Origin: Grammothele lineata
Taxonomy: Eukaryota > Basidiomycota > Agaricomycetes > Polyporales > Polyporaceae
Direction: 5' to 3'
Assembly (NCBI GenBank): GCA_002150815.3
Contig: NDFF03000011.1
Coordinates: forward strand, 496,001 to 560,000
DNA: 64,000 nucleotides
The notes under the pieces are model-generated. The model saw only the letters and a list, made by a program, of their open reading frames with translations, made no database searches and was not told the DNA's origin. Below are positions 50,901-62,876 of the stretch, piece by piece. How positions within the stretch are numbered: the stretch's first letter is position 1; each line of letters opens with the position of its first letter. The translations under genes and the position numbers were made by a program.

Positions 50901-53900
50901 CCCTCGCATCAATCAGCTCTTGACGCCGATCATCAAGTAACTTTTTCCACTCACTACCTAAAACATCTTCATCTACTACAAGCCGCTTAACTTTGCTTAC
51001 TGGCCCATCTATTTGAGATGGAAGATTCCATCCTGAACTTTCTAACATTGCAGCAGCATCTTTAAACTTGTCATCACGGTCCTTCCAAGTGCTATTTTCA
51101 TAGTCTACATCCTTATGCTGCAAGGCAACCATCTCCTCCTTGCGCATGGGCAGTTCTACATCATCTACATAATATCTAGTATCCATCTCATCTAAGTCCT
51201 CTTGTGTGTATCTGTCAAGCATTTTCTGTCCCTTTTCTAACCTCTTTCTTTGTGCAGAAAAGTCGTCTCTAGCATCATTGCATTCATACCTAATGTGAAA
51301 GTTCCTCATAATCCTTTCATCACGTTCAGAAAATGCATGCTGTTGAAATTCATCATCCCAAAGCACACTTACACTAGACCTCAAATCTTTACCACTCCTC
51401 CAAGGTTTGAATAGGGTAAGCATTGTCATACAATAGTATTCACGGCTGCCAGAGTCTTTACGTGGTAAAGATCCACCAATAAAGTTTGGTACCAAAGCAT
51501 CTTCTTCTGAGAATAGTTTGACATAATGAGTGTCATATTGAGGATGTGCAGGTGTAAAGCGACACCATGAACCATTTTGATTTGTAATTATCTCTTGCTG
51601 CAACTTTTTATTAGACTCATTAGTAAGAAGCATCTCATCTGCAGAGTCTTCCTCTTTAATGGCCGACTGATTAGAATTTGCTTGAATATTTTCCTCATCA
51701 GAACTCTCCTCTTCTTCTTCTGCTCTGATTGGACGCCCACCTCTTTGTTGTATAGGCACATCTGTATCATCATCCTCTTCATTATCTGAACCCTCATTAC
51801 CCTTGTTTTCAATAATGGTTTCTCCAATATCATTTTCAAATTCATCCTCTCCATCATCAACTTCTTCCAATACAATATCTTCTTCCTTTTGTTTGTTTTT
51901 TCTGCCCTTTCTCATCTTAGGCATACGCTTCTTCTCATACAGTCTAATCCAATCATATAAAGACATTCCCTCATACTCTATTGGCCGACATACATAGTCA
52001 GTTACAGGTGTTACAGCATATACCTCATCATTGCAGTTTCCCTGCTTTTTAATGCCAAGCATCACCTTAGACTTCCCCTCCCGCTCTAATTGATCTGAAT
52101 CTTCAAATGCCTTCATAACCTCATATACATAGCCTCTCCAATAACAAGCTTTGAATTGGTGGCTGGTATAATGATCTGGATGTTTCAAAAGATACATTGC
52201 AGCCATTGGCCCTCCAATTTCTGATGCAGCTGTCAATGCATTAACAATCTTGGTGATCATACTTCTAGCCTTTTCACGAGTCGTTTTGATGCTTCCTAGC
52301 AACTCAGTATTACGGGCAAATACCTCTTGAACAGACCTAAACATCACATGGGTTTTTAGAGGGGTTTTTGTAATGTAATCAGCCACATAAGCAATTACAG
52401 ACTTGATAGCCGTCCCTGACAATAATGACGTAACATCATGATTACAACGCAGCAAATATGACACTGCAGGTGTAAATGTGTTCATCATAGGTTCACCTTT
52501 TTTCATTAATAGTGCACCTGTTTCCGCATCTATTCCTGTTGCAGGATAGGTTTCCCTTGGAAACCGTGCTTTACACACCTTTGTATTAGGATCCATGCAG
52601 CCTCTATTATCAAACTCTTGTTTCTCTAGAGGTTGACTTAGAGCACTAGACTTGTTCTCATCAGAGGTGTCGTTCTTAGATTTCTTTCTCCTATTTTTAA
52701 TACGGCACTCATGCACATTAGATTTGAATAATATCTCATTGACCTCCTCTTCATATCCCTTCCACCAAGCATTATACGCTACACAAGTCTCACAACTGTC
52801 ACCTTCTTTATGCTCTTCCTTATTACACTTTGCCGGTGGTGGTTGAGGTAATTTCTCTACTATAGATACTCTAGTTGGGTCATTAGTTTCAGCATCTTTC
52901 ACCCGTATGCTAACATTCTCCATAGTACTATCAATAAACTCTCCTTGGTGACAGCCTTCAAGATATTCCACCATTGCTCGCTGAAAGTCTGAAGTTGGAT
53001 CTAAAATGCGATCTCTAACTTCTTGTGGTGACAAAGAGTTCTTAATCCAAATAAGCATATGCAAATGCAGTGTGAGTCGTCCTTGTTGTTCAACGGTTCC
53101 ATAATATCCAGCTGTATCACCATATAAGCCTCGTCTGTCTGTACCAACTCCAAGAACATGCTTTAAAAACAACTCTACCATCACATTAAAAAATCTTGCA
53201 CCAGCAACAGGGTTATTTGCAATAAGATTAAGCCGTTCCTCTTTTACTCTAAATTCTGGGGTATATTCCAGTTGGGTGTCTGCAAAGTACAGTGCTAGAG
53301 GATGTTTGACGTCTGCAGGGGCAAATGTTATAAACCAAGACGGCGCACCCAGATATGAAACTAAAGCCCATATTTCATTACGCATATACTTCTTACTGGT
53401 AATAGAGCCTTTTACTTTATAGTTGACGTGATCAAGATCTGAAAGAAGCCTGAAACATGCTTTCTCCTCCTCAGTTTCAGGTTTAACACTTCCTTGATTA
53501 AGTCTAGATATCAAAGACGTTAATGTTCTATCATCAACATTGAGTAGCCGGTCAGCAATATCTTTGAACCTACTTTTATCAGCAAGTAGATAGCCAGCAG
53601 ATGTAGACTCCTTTATCTGCTCATGGTTAAGAGCAACTAGAGGAAACAGAGGTTCTAACTGGAAACGCTTATCATGATACATGAGCAGTTGCTGCTTGCG
53701 ACGTTCTTCAGACACTGGAATCAAGCCATATGCACTATCCTTATCATGGACATTCTTTAACCCGCCCAAGCCATAAGGGAACAGCCAGGGAAACATTTGA
53801 GGGTATAGCTGAGGGTTATTATAAAGACTTTCAGGATGTTCTGCCTGGCCTATACCGAGGACTTTACCTCCCGCTTTGAAGTGTTCAACCGCTCTCGCTT

Positions 53901-55919
53901 TAATTTCGTACGGTCTAATCTTCCCTAAACGTTCAAGTGTTGCACCAGTCAAGCCGTGGACCACAAAAGGACAACTACCTTCCTCAGTTCCCTCTTCCTC
54001 TTCTGTTTGATTCACAGCAGCTGCTTCAGGATCTACATTTGATTCAGCCATAGTCTTTGTATAATTAACAATGACCGGCGGCTCATTTTCAGGATAGCCT
54101 TCTAAATTCTCATATGATATTGTCAAGTCAGCATAATCTGCATGATTTAGTTTCAACCATTCCAATGCCTCAGCAACCTTTTTGCGCCTCACTAGCATAG
54201 GTGTGCGTTTATATTCTTTTTCGGTAGGTTGATTAGGCCCTAAGTAGAGAAATGCCAACACATCATCCAGATCTTCTCTCGGTGGTGGTAAAACTGAATA
54301 TATTTTGGGCATAGGCAATGAATGGCTGACAACATTAGCCTTCATTTTTGACATGCCTGATATCTGCACCTTTACAATGCACGCATTGTGTTTAATGCGA
54401 GCAATCAGCATCTTTTCCGTCCAGCTTAAGTCTTTCAAAGCATTGGGTACTTCACCTATCCATAGTCCATTAGCAAGGCTATTGACAGGCAATTTTCGAT
54501 GCTTTAGATCTATAAGGCAAGTCTTACAAACATTGTTACAGTTTGGTAATAATACTGGCCCGGGAATATTGATAATAGGATCAGCTGCCTTCAATCTCTC
54601 TTTGCGAGTGATAGGCACATCTGGAACTAAGATATTAAGACTAACTTTTGCCTCTGATAGCGGTGTTAAAGACTTGGTCGGAGATAACAGGCCACATACA
54701 GCACATGGTCCTTCGACAAAGTTTGACAGCTGGAGGTCCTTAGAAAACCCTCTAATAATATCATCCAAAAGATCTTGTGACGGTGGAGAGGGGGGAAATT
54801 GAGTATCAGACTTCTCGGTAGACGGTATAGTAGGTTCAGCAATAGGGAGAATATGCTTTGCCCGCTTGTCCTTTTGCCGCTGACTATTAGTATGTACGGC
54901 TTCTACAGGAACAAAAAAAGGTTTAAGTGAAGGGCATTTTATACATCGATGATCAAGAATGGCCTTTTTAAGCTGGGTTTTATTACGACAAACTCTGCCA
55001 TTGCAAGGGATATTATGGGCTTTAGCCACATCAATAAGTTGGCGGTTTTGTAAGCGAACAACCAGATGGTGTATAGGAATGTCAATCATAATGACTTCAT
55101 CCCCAGAAATAACAGATGTGCTCTCTGAGTATTTATAAAAACGATAGTCGACAGATTGCACCAGTTGCCCTTGAATGGGATAACGACCAAGTTCAATTGG
55201 AGTCCAACGCCCTCCTCGCTGAGCAACATTTGCCTTGGGGATAACAGCGCCACCAAATAATGCCATAGAAGGCCTCAAATCAGTGGGCAGTGATTTACCT
55301 ATAAAATTTACTGAGCTTTTGCAATACTGTACGCCATATATATATTGCCAGTACAATACAATGAAGTCATGTTTACGGGTATAACCCTGAGTGAAAGTTA
55401 ATCGCAGAGTGCTAGCAGCTCGTTCCACACCCCATTGAGTAGACGCATCCCACAGCAAGGTAGAGTAAATATACCAGCCTCTATTACACATAATCAAATT
55501 GACATTTAAACACATCACGCTGGTAGGGCTTTCAACGGAGGTGCCCTCCAAAACCTCGTCCCAAAGGGACCCGGGGCTTTCAATATAGGTGCCCGGCATA
55601 ACCATTAGGTGTAATAAAATAGGTTGAGACTTCTTAACTGATTGATAAGAAGACACTACTAAGAATGCATCAATATTTGCTACTATCATACTCCAAAGAG
55701 ACTGTACTTACCAGATTTTTCTTCCCCAATCACCTGTATACCCTGATTTTGAAATGCCATGAGGGGAATACTAGTATAAAGGGGCTCTAAGGAGGTGCAT
55801 TGAGCAATGTCAACACCGGTGGACAATAGATATCCTAGCACCATATGAGCCTGCCAACATCTTAATAAGATGCAGCAGGTCCACAAGGACTGTATAATTA
55901 GAGCAATCTGCAAGCGCAT
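47908..55919 (-). CDS. Helitron Rep/helicase (HUH nuclease + Pif1-like helicase) with C-terminal USP-like protease domain
   Basis: Replicates and moves the element by rolling circle. Two exons: 55712-55919 and 47908-55658 with a 53-nt GTAAGT intron, giving 2,652 aa with no internal stop. The N-terminal ~640 residues include Cys-pair motifs. The helitron N-like/Rep domain spans ~660-1200, with the HUH motif in GRLTLHLHMLIW (~933) and the tyrosine pair in AYVADYITK (~1159). An acidic linker follows. The Pif1-type helicase has Walker A GGMAGTGKS (~1739), Walker B YIFMDEISMVD, GDFAQLPPTAGSPLY and motif VI-like SIYTCLSRGS. C-terminal ~2370-2650 reads INYSCAYDS (Cys box), two CxxC pairs (CIEC, CASC) and GHFVSRIVDKSGEIWYHDG (His box), like a USP cysteine protease. 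A GTAAGT at the very end could instead splice to a short alternative tail ending at 47853. Confidence 0.92.
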
Positions 55920-55965
55920 TGAGGCTTTTGAGCACGATGGTGGAGGTCAAGATGGAGGTTGCGGG

Positions 55966-55980
55966 GAAAGTTGAACTTTC
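55966..55980. repeat. 15-bp palindrome upstream of the Helitron gene
   Basis: GAAAGTT-G-AACTTTC, perfect arms around a single central base, 47 bp upstream of the Helitron ATG (which is read leftwards from 55919). Confidence 0.8.
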
Positions 55981-56013
55981 ATAGGCGCTCTATTCCGTCA
56001 AACTGAACATCCA

Positions 56014-56038
56014 GTCACGTGTAAAAGGAACACGTGAC
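56014..56038. repeat. Hairpin with CACGTG-containing arms
   Basis: GTCACGTGT, a 7-nt spacer, then ACACGTGAC: perfect 9-bp inverted repeat. Each arm contains CACGTG, itself an E-box palindrome. It lies at the boundary between the AT-rich island and the next gene. Confidence 0.8.
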
Positions 56039-56507
56039 ATGTGACGCCGCAACGGTAATTATCTATGTGCATGGTCAATTATAGCCTTCCTTTAAGATCT
56101 TTTGAAGGCGGTGCTTTACTATTCACCACACTGATATCACGCAGGAAGAGATATGAACGAGTGAATGACGGTCAATGTATTGATGACTTGCGAGTTGGAC
56201 GTAAGGAGCGACTATAGTAAGAGTTGTAGGCAATGATGTGGGACACTTTACAGGCAACAATAGGTAATAGATGTGTAGGTTTTTATGAGTTTTAAAAGGT
56301 GGTGGGAAATCATTGAAGAGTATGTACATAACCATAGTAGGCAGACAAATGAATGGCAGAGGGTAATGACAGACTAGGGTAAGTAGATGATAGATAAACG
56401 GCTTAGAGGTGAAACGACCTAATCAGCGAGAACACAAGAGTAATGTACTCGGAGAAAGGGAGACCAAATGATGAGCATGGGTATAAGAACGAGTACCGTA
56501 GACACAT

Positions 56508-59500
56508 TTAGTCCACATTAGGGTCTCTAACGGCTAGGCGAACGGCCCCAAGGAGATTGAAATTAACATACTTCTCTTCTGGCATGGTGTCCGTGAGCGT
56601 TGACGGCTCCTGTACACGCTTCCTCGGTGAAGAGAACGAGTGAACCTTTGCACCCTTAGGGGCATTGAGTACGGCACAGTTGAGGGTGTAGTATATGAGG
56701 ACGAGGTCTTGAAACTCGAAGTCGGAATGGTAGCGAGGGAGAGTCGTGAAGGGATCGTTGACGTTCCACCCCTTATCGCCAGAATTGCGAGGGTTTGCCA
56801 TCTTATGGGTGGCATCCCATAAAGGAACTTAAACGCATGCGTTAGAAACTGACCTCCATGGAAATGCAAATGCAAGCTCACCGTCAGACTCTGCAGATAG
56901 TACCGAGACGTCTGCCCAAGAAGCCATAGATGTTGGATTCTGCAACTTCTTGCCTGTTTAAACAGTGGATGTTAGTATTTGACATTCAACATAATGACAA
57001 ACGTACCAGAGGTGGCATAGTACGACGTTCGAAACTGCAAGAGGGCCGACTTGGAATTGTCTCCTTCGTCTTCGATGCTATACGGACTAAAGCTGAGATT
57101 GGCAGGATTGGCCCGAAGGACCTTGCTGGCGACGTCAATAGAACGCTGGCTATCGCAAGCGAGCAAGGCAAGGTCAATTTTCCTGTAGCTCTGTGGACCA
57201 GCACCCCTGTTGAAGTTGACCGTCGCAGTCTTCTGAACGCAGCACTCCCCAACGATTCCCACCGCAATGCCAATACCGCACTGGGTGACACCATTGGGGC
57301 GAGAGATCGCTAGGAAATATGTTCCAGACTTGTGACCTGGCATCACAACTGTCTTGAGCCGTTCGACAGGGGCAGATCCTAGCTGGAAGGTATTGATGCC
57401 GTCTCCACCGTAGAACAAGATTGAAAGAAAGTCCCTAAAAGCATGTAAGCGATAGGAAATGTGATCAAACGGCAACCAGTTAAAAAACGCACAACCGGTT
57501 AACAGGGTATCGCTTGAAGAAGTTCGTAGTAGATATAGCATAAAGCTTATACCCATCCATGTTGAACTTATGAACGGCAGAGTGGCTGAATGGAAGTATG
57601 AGTGATAGTTTGAATGCAAGGTAGTTTACGTACCCAACTAGAGGAAGAGAGTTATGTGCATTCTGCAAGTCCAGCTGAGCGTGCAGGTATGGATGCTGTA
57701 TACCCCAAGGAGCGGCGGTGAACGGAGTGCAGGTTCCACTATACATCAATATTAGTAACAATGTAACATGGTACGCGACAACTGCCGTACACTTGCTGAA
57801 TGTTTCCATTGTCTTCAAGATCCTCCACGTCATAATCTCGCAACGACCTGCAATAGTGAGTAGCCCTCAGTCACGATATATACTAGATGAGGACAGAGTA
57901 AACCTACTCGGGCCAATCTGGACTAGGCTCACGCTCAGAAGAAGGGGTAGTGTCTTTCTTGAACATAGAAGACCGTCGCTGATTTCTAAAACACATATTA
58001 GCATTAATGCAATAACTGTTTATGCATAAATTATGACGCACTGCTCCTCGTCCTTGTAGGGCGTAGAAAAGAACTCTGACGCTGAACTATATAGCTAGTA
58101 AGCTATGACGTTCAACGAAGCTATGAAGGTGAACTCACTTAGGAGCCTTGGTGCGACGCTGGAACGTAGATGACTTGGACATGCTAGGTGGAGGCGCCCC
58201 AATATACCCAGCAGCCGGCGCCTTTCCCTTGGTTTTCTTCGGAGGGGGGTCCTCTACATCAGAGTCTTCGGGCTCACTAAAGTGCACGTCCGTGTCAGTG
58301 AAGTGAAGTAAGGTGAACTAGCCACGTAACACCTACAGAACACGACTCTTTTTAGTTGGAGATGCTCTAAACATACACAGTCAGTAATGCAATTTGTTAA
58401 CGATGCGCTCAAGACTTACTGAACATTAGGAACCTCCAAGTCAGAGGAGCTGCTATAAATGAAGTGAGAACGGGCACAAGCGCACATTAATTCAACATAC
58501 CGGTGAGCGCGCTTGCGGTGGGAAACATTAGGCTTGGGCTCTTCCACATCCCTAACAAATGACATTAGACTTATGATTTTATGCGTATTAACCAGGAACC
58601 TACATATTTGTGTCATCCTCCTCATTATTCTCATCGTCATCATCCTCATTGTATTGGATGGCGTAACTCCTATATGTGGCATATCAACGCAGATATTAAT
58701 ACAAGCTGTGCAAAGAATACGCACTGAGCCTTCACACGAGTGCTGCGTATGGGCCGAGGAGTTGGCTTTGCCTTTGGAACGGGTAGCGTTATCTTGGCAC
58801 TACATACAAAGTGAACTCATGGTAGGTTGGAATAACGAGAGACAGGCATACCTAACAGGCTTGATAGGTGTCACCTTTATGGGAGGAGTTACAATCTCAA
58901 CACTAATAGTAATGAATACAAAGCATAAAGGTGAGGATTACAAAAGACTCACGGCTCATCATCAGAGAGTTCAATAGGTGTCTTCTCACGACGACGTGCT
59001 TTGGCCTTTCCAGGTAACTTGGACGGCGCAATGGATGACCTTTATAATAGTGCATATCAACACAACAGAACTACAAATTGCGGAGAGCATAAACATACGC
59101 GGAGTTGCCAAAACTAGTATTTATAGCAGCAGCTCTGAGATACGTAATATTAGTGCACACCATGAAACTGAATTTGACCCAACACTTACACGTGCTCCCA
59201 GTTCGCATCTACATCGCTGTCTTCGACAGATGGCTGACGATGCTTGTGGCCTTTAGGCACTTTGACTGGTGCAGCCGTTGATCTATGACAGATTGAGAAA
59301 AAATAGAATAGAATATCAATAAGGAAATACGTACCCAGCTTTGTCTAAGTCTCTGGCTGCAGCACGTTGAATCACGCCGACCTTGGTGGCATTAACCTTG
59401 CTAGTAGCCTTGCTATAGAGCGGTGAGGGATAACATGTGTTAACGAGTAAATGCCACGTACACAGGGGAGGGAGACACCGGAGATTGAGGTGGGCTGCTC

Positions 59501-60719
59501 GCCCTGCTACGAGAACGACTGTGAAGGATATAGTACTATAAATACATCATCAAAATCGTTCAAATGTAACGTACCGAGCCTTAGGGGTACGCTCCACAGC
59601 AGGGCGAGTATCAGGAATCTCCTCGCTAGAGTACCTTACGCATAAGAAACGCAATGTTAGATACAAATGAATGCTATCATCACACGGTAACTTACCCGTC
59701 CACGTCACCGTCCTCATCATCAGGAGCGATGAATTGATGAAGGTCTTTTCCATCGTCATCACTGCAAGCAAATATGAGTTATACTAGAGTGTATGAAGTA
59801 GATGCGTACATACCTGTCTACAGAACGTTGCTCATCACCGTCAATGGAGTCACCGGGACCTTCTTCATCTTCATCTCCAAGCGGCTGCTCTTCGTCCTCG
59901 GCATCTTCATCCTCTTCCGCTGATTCTTCGACCGTCTCGGGGCTGGGGGAGTTGAACATTGACCACTGAACATCTAACATATAGATGTATCTCACCTTTT
60001 ATACACTTTTCCATGACGAGCCCCACTACCTCTATTACGTCCCCCAGTGCTCATTGCTGCACGACGCCGAGCCGGCTTGGCATCAACTGATTCTTTAGGA
60101 GGGTCTACCACTACGGGGACTTTGCGAGGTCTGTACAAGCTGACGTCAAGGAGTGTCCTCTTATAAATGTCAGTCGATGCACCCACCGACCACGAGGTTT
60201 GGGTTCTGCTTTTGAGGTTATCGTGCCTTGTGTAGCCTCCACAGTCTTCGGCGGGCTAAAAGTAGGCAGATGTCAGAGGGAACATACATACAAGAGGATA
60301 GACAAACCGTCCGCGACGCTTCTTTGGGGCGACTTCTTGGCCTGACTCTTCAACGCTGGGTGCATTCCTATCCACAAACCAAGAAGGGTGAGAATAGCAC
60401 GTATGAAAGTAATACAAACATATACTCACCGTTCAACGACCTTTGACTTTGTCGTGGTTGTTGTCCTATAGTTAACACCACACATCAGCATTCAGTCAGT
60501 TATATGACGACCACGCTGAGGGGGATGACACACTGAGCTGGCTTTCCAGGTGTGTAGTCATCGTTGTCCTTGTCCTTGCTTTTCGTACCCCTGCATTCAT
60601 GAACAGGGGTCAATACTGAACGGCAGCAGAACACGCGTAGTATGTGGGACTTACCGGGAGGCACGCTTAGGGACAGGGTCCCCATCAGGTTCGATGACTT
60701 GTGTTTTTTTAGGGGGCAT
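56508..60719 (-). CDS. Unrecognised 29-exon gene with symmetric phase-2 exon array
   Basis: No family recognised. Start MPPKKTQVIEPDG at 60719, stop at 56508, 898 aa. Exons: 60655-60719, 60534-60590, 60430-60465, 60308-60367, 60187-60255, 59996-60157, 59814-59942, 59696-59761, 59575-59634, 59462-59518, 59335-59412, 59190-59282, 59099-59134, 58953-59039, 58852-58902, 58725-58799, 58604-58669, 58501-58551, 58420-58452, 58337-58366, 58139-58276, 58042-58086, 57908-57985, 57791-57847, 57634-57738, 57493-57585, 57007-57434, 56882-56953 and 56508-56827. The N-terminal ~580 residues are low-complexity, mixing basic Pro/Lys/Arg and acidic Asp/Glu/Ser units (AEEDEDAEDEEQPLGDEDEE; KLPGKAKARRREK), like nuclear linkers. 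The C-terminal ~320 residues look globular (DFLSILFYGGDGINTFQLG, DLVLIYYTLNCAVLNAP). Introns 1-26 are all phase 2. Confidence 0.75.
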
Positions 60720-61667
60720 AGGGGAGAGGAAATCACTTCACAACAGATGTTGAATGACGCAGATCGATAGAGTGGAAACGGGAAAGGGAGATGCACAAAG
60801 CCAACGTCCGTGTTGATGTTTATATAGCTTGATGGGACTGAGAAATTGCAAATCACGCCATCGTTCGAACGTCCTCATGGTGGTATCTGAAGTTCCGGCC
60901 TTCCGGTGGCCGGGCAGTCAGGTGGTAAGACATCTCCTGAATTTGTAAGAATATCAGATTGTTCCTGCTCGCGTAACGCATCAACTATATCTGCTCATCA
61001 AGCATATGTACCAGCACACAGGACATCTCCCTTCGAGTGCAACGGTTTTGTACAAAACAGCGTTTTATACACTTGTAGAGCTGCCATTAAATCCGTTCAA
61101 CAAGGTGGCACAGTGTTGTTATAAAGAAGAGGAGAGAAACCGTACTGAAGTCCAGCTTGAGGTGTGATATCAGTAGCCTCATGCACGCGGTAGCCGATGG
61201 TACCTATGCTCTGATGGCTACAGGTTCCTCGATGGTCGCCTTGCCAAGGCTTCTAAAAAACATTCCATAAGCGGGATGATTCCGCAGGTGGTGAAGACTT
61301 GGCGATATTTGCGCAATGGACCACTAACCTTCCAGCGCATCCAACACCCAACCTTTTCTCCAAGCACCACACACTTGGACTTGCCTCCCCGTTTACTCTT
61401 GAGTATCTGCATTCCAATGTTATTTCTTGCTCAGCTATACAACGACCGAGAGAAATATGGTCAGTGAATGTACTTTATAAGTTGCGTCATAACTCCAGGC
61501 TGAACAAAATATCACAGTGGGTGTATTGAATAAGGAACTGGACGCTCACCAAATCGCTCCCAACTTGCACCAACAACTCCTCTTTTTGGATGGGGTATGT
61601 ATTTTGCACCACTTCTGTCTTATGGTTGTGTCTAAATGCATATTAGACGGAGAAGCTCAATTCATCA
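60720..61667. other. Divergent intergenic region
   Basis: 948 bp between two divergent starts. The short frames are not convincing. Upstream exons of the plus gene at 61668 cannot be excluded in the right half. Confidence 0.45.
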
Positions 61668-62707
61668 ATGGATATCACGGCAAACGCAGACGCTTCGCGG
61701 CTGACCCTTACGTACAACCGGTCTTCGGTAGACGCTCCTCTGGAGGAGGTTGTATTGCGTCTCCAAGGGTATCTAGTGGATTCTAAACTCCCTCCTCTAC
61801 GCCAGCCAGAGTAAGTGACGATTGATAGACAGCGACACTTTGATGACACTCACACGTAAATCACCGACAGCATTCCTCGTAATCGCAGCTTTATTATAAG
61901 CCTTAAACAGGAGGTCACCGTCAGCGGGCTTGGCGTTGAAGGGTTTGAGGCTGCTGCAAAGGGTGTTTTGGTGATCTACCAGGGATTTCAGGCACGCGTT
62001 TCAGCTTTGAATGGCCAGCTTAGAGAATGGAGCCCCACCCAGAGCGACACCGATTTGACCTTAACATTCGGTAATCGGTACCTCACTCGAAACAAAGAGA
62101 TGGGAAACGATCAAGTCGTCGATATCTCACACGTTGTAGACCCCTTCAACGTGTTACGTCCCCTTCTACGCCTCGAAAGCCATACATCGGACAATGTCGT
62201 TGAATACTGGGAACGTCAGGTCACAGAATCTAAGTACGTTGAGAATGCAGCTTAGATGACCATGATTACGGTGGTTTGACTCACTAAAAGGATTTCATTC
62301 AAAACCATCAATCCCAATGCCATTACAATCACCAATCTAGTGGAGCTCCAAGTTTCCTTCACTGCTATCCGAGTGAAGCGCAACGACTACGTCTTTGTGC
62401 CTAAATTGCGTTCTATATGCGTGCTGGATCGGCAGGTCGAAAAGGCAAGTATGTTATGGATGCGAATGGAAAACGGACTACTCACTTGTCAATCACATTG
62501 TTCTTTTAGGATTTCAACACTGCCGCCATCAAGTCCTTGTCCAGAAAACCCGTATCCCCCTTGAAAAAGATGAAACGAAAAGTTGGCTATGAGCAGAATG
62601 AGGTAGAAGGGCATAAAGCAGAAGTGGAAAATGCTCTGAACATGAAACGCCTTTGTTTGAAGGACGGCCAAGGCTCGCACCTGACAGATGTTAACATGCA
62701 GGGATGA
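61668..62707 (+). CDS. Unrecognised lineage-specific protein, four exons
   Basis: I read exons 61668-61810, 61871-62233, 62291-62444 and 62510-62707, giving 285 aa with closed phases. The start MDITANADASRLTLTYN is the first good ATG after an acceptor-like TATTAG at 61646; a further 5' exon is possible. Central segments read TFGNRYLTRNKEMGNDQ, DPFNVLRPLLRLESHTSDN and ELQVSFTAIRVKRNDY followed by LRSICVLDR. The phrase order DPFNVLR ... VELQVSF ... LRSICVLD resembles, from memory, a family of uncharacterised proteins repeated in agaricomycete genomes; I cannot name it. The C-terminal tail is Lys-rich. The third intron has a GC donor (AAG|GCAAGT at 62445). Confidence 0.65.
62445..62509 (+). other. 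GC-AG intron in the four-exon gene
   Basis: 65-nt intron with donor AAG|GCAAGT and acceptor TTCTTTTAG, codon-boundary phase. Joins LDRQVEK to DFNTAAIKSLSRKP. Confidence 0.65.
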
Positions 62708-62876
62708 GGGTGGGGAAGCCCGGTCATTGTCCCTATCATACGGCCCAAATATTGTACTGCTACGTATTGCCACACGTAAGTACATCACCGTTGCAAGTTG
62801 GAAAGGGGCGTAATGCAAGCCACATCACGGGATTCTACAAGATACCAAGTCTGTAACCTATTGTATGTGAACGATG

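Larger units (their letters stand above)
47811..56040 (-). mobile_element. Helitron-type rolling-circle transposon, limits approximate
   Basis: The AT-rich segment centred on an intact Rep/helicase gene. Upstream of the gene (its 5' side, at higher coordinates) lie a 15-bp palindrome at 55966-55980 and a 9-bp inverted repeat with a 7-nt loop at 56014-56038; the GC-richer host composition resumes near there. I could not identify a convincing 5'-TC or 3'-CTRR terminus, so the outer limits are an estimate. The 3' end may lie further left inside the repeat-rich region. Confidence 0.6.
55920..56507. other. Helitron 5' flank and intergenic DNA
   Basis: 588 bp between the Helitron start and the stop of the multi-exon gene. 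Contains the palindrome and hairpin listed separately. No gene seen. Confidence 0.55.

Noticed and set aside
54305..54802. 165-codon plus-strand frame
   Set aside because: Antisense shadow inside the Helitron gene.
56827..56853. 26-nt intron GTCAGT...TTTAAG in the 29-exon gene
   Set aside because: Too short. The upstream GTGAGC donor at 56881 gives a 54-nt intron containing a CTAAC branch site and restores the better reading frame.
58513..58977. 154-codon plus-strand frame with hydrophobic start (membrane-protein-like)
   Set aside because: Antisense to several exons of the 29-exon gene. The hydrophobic run is the complement of an acidic GAT/GAG-rich exon.
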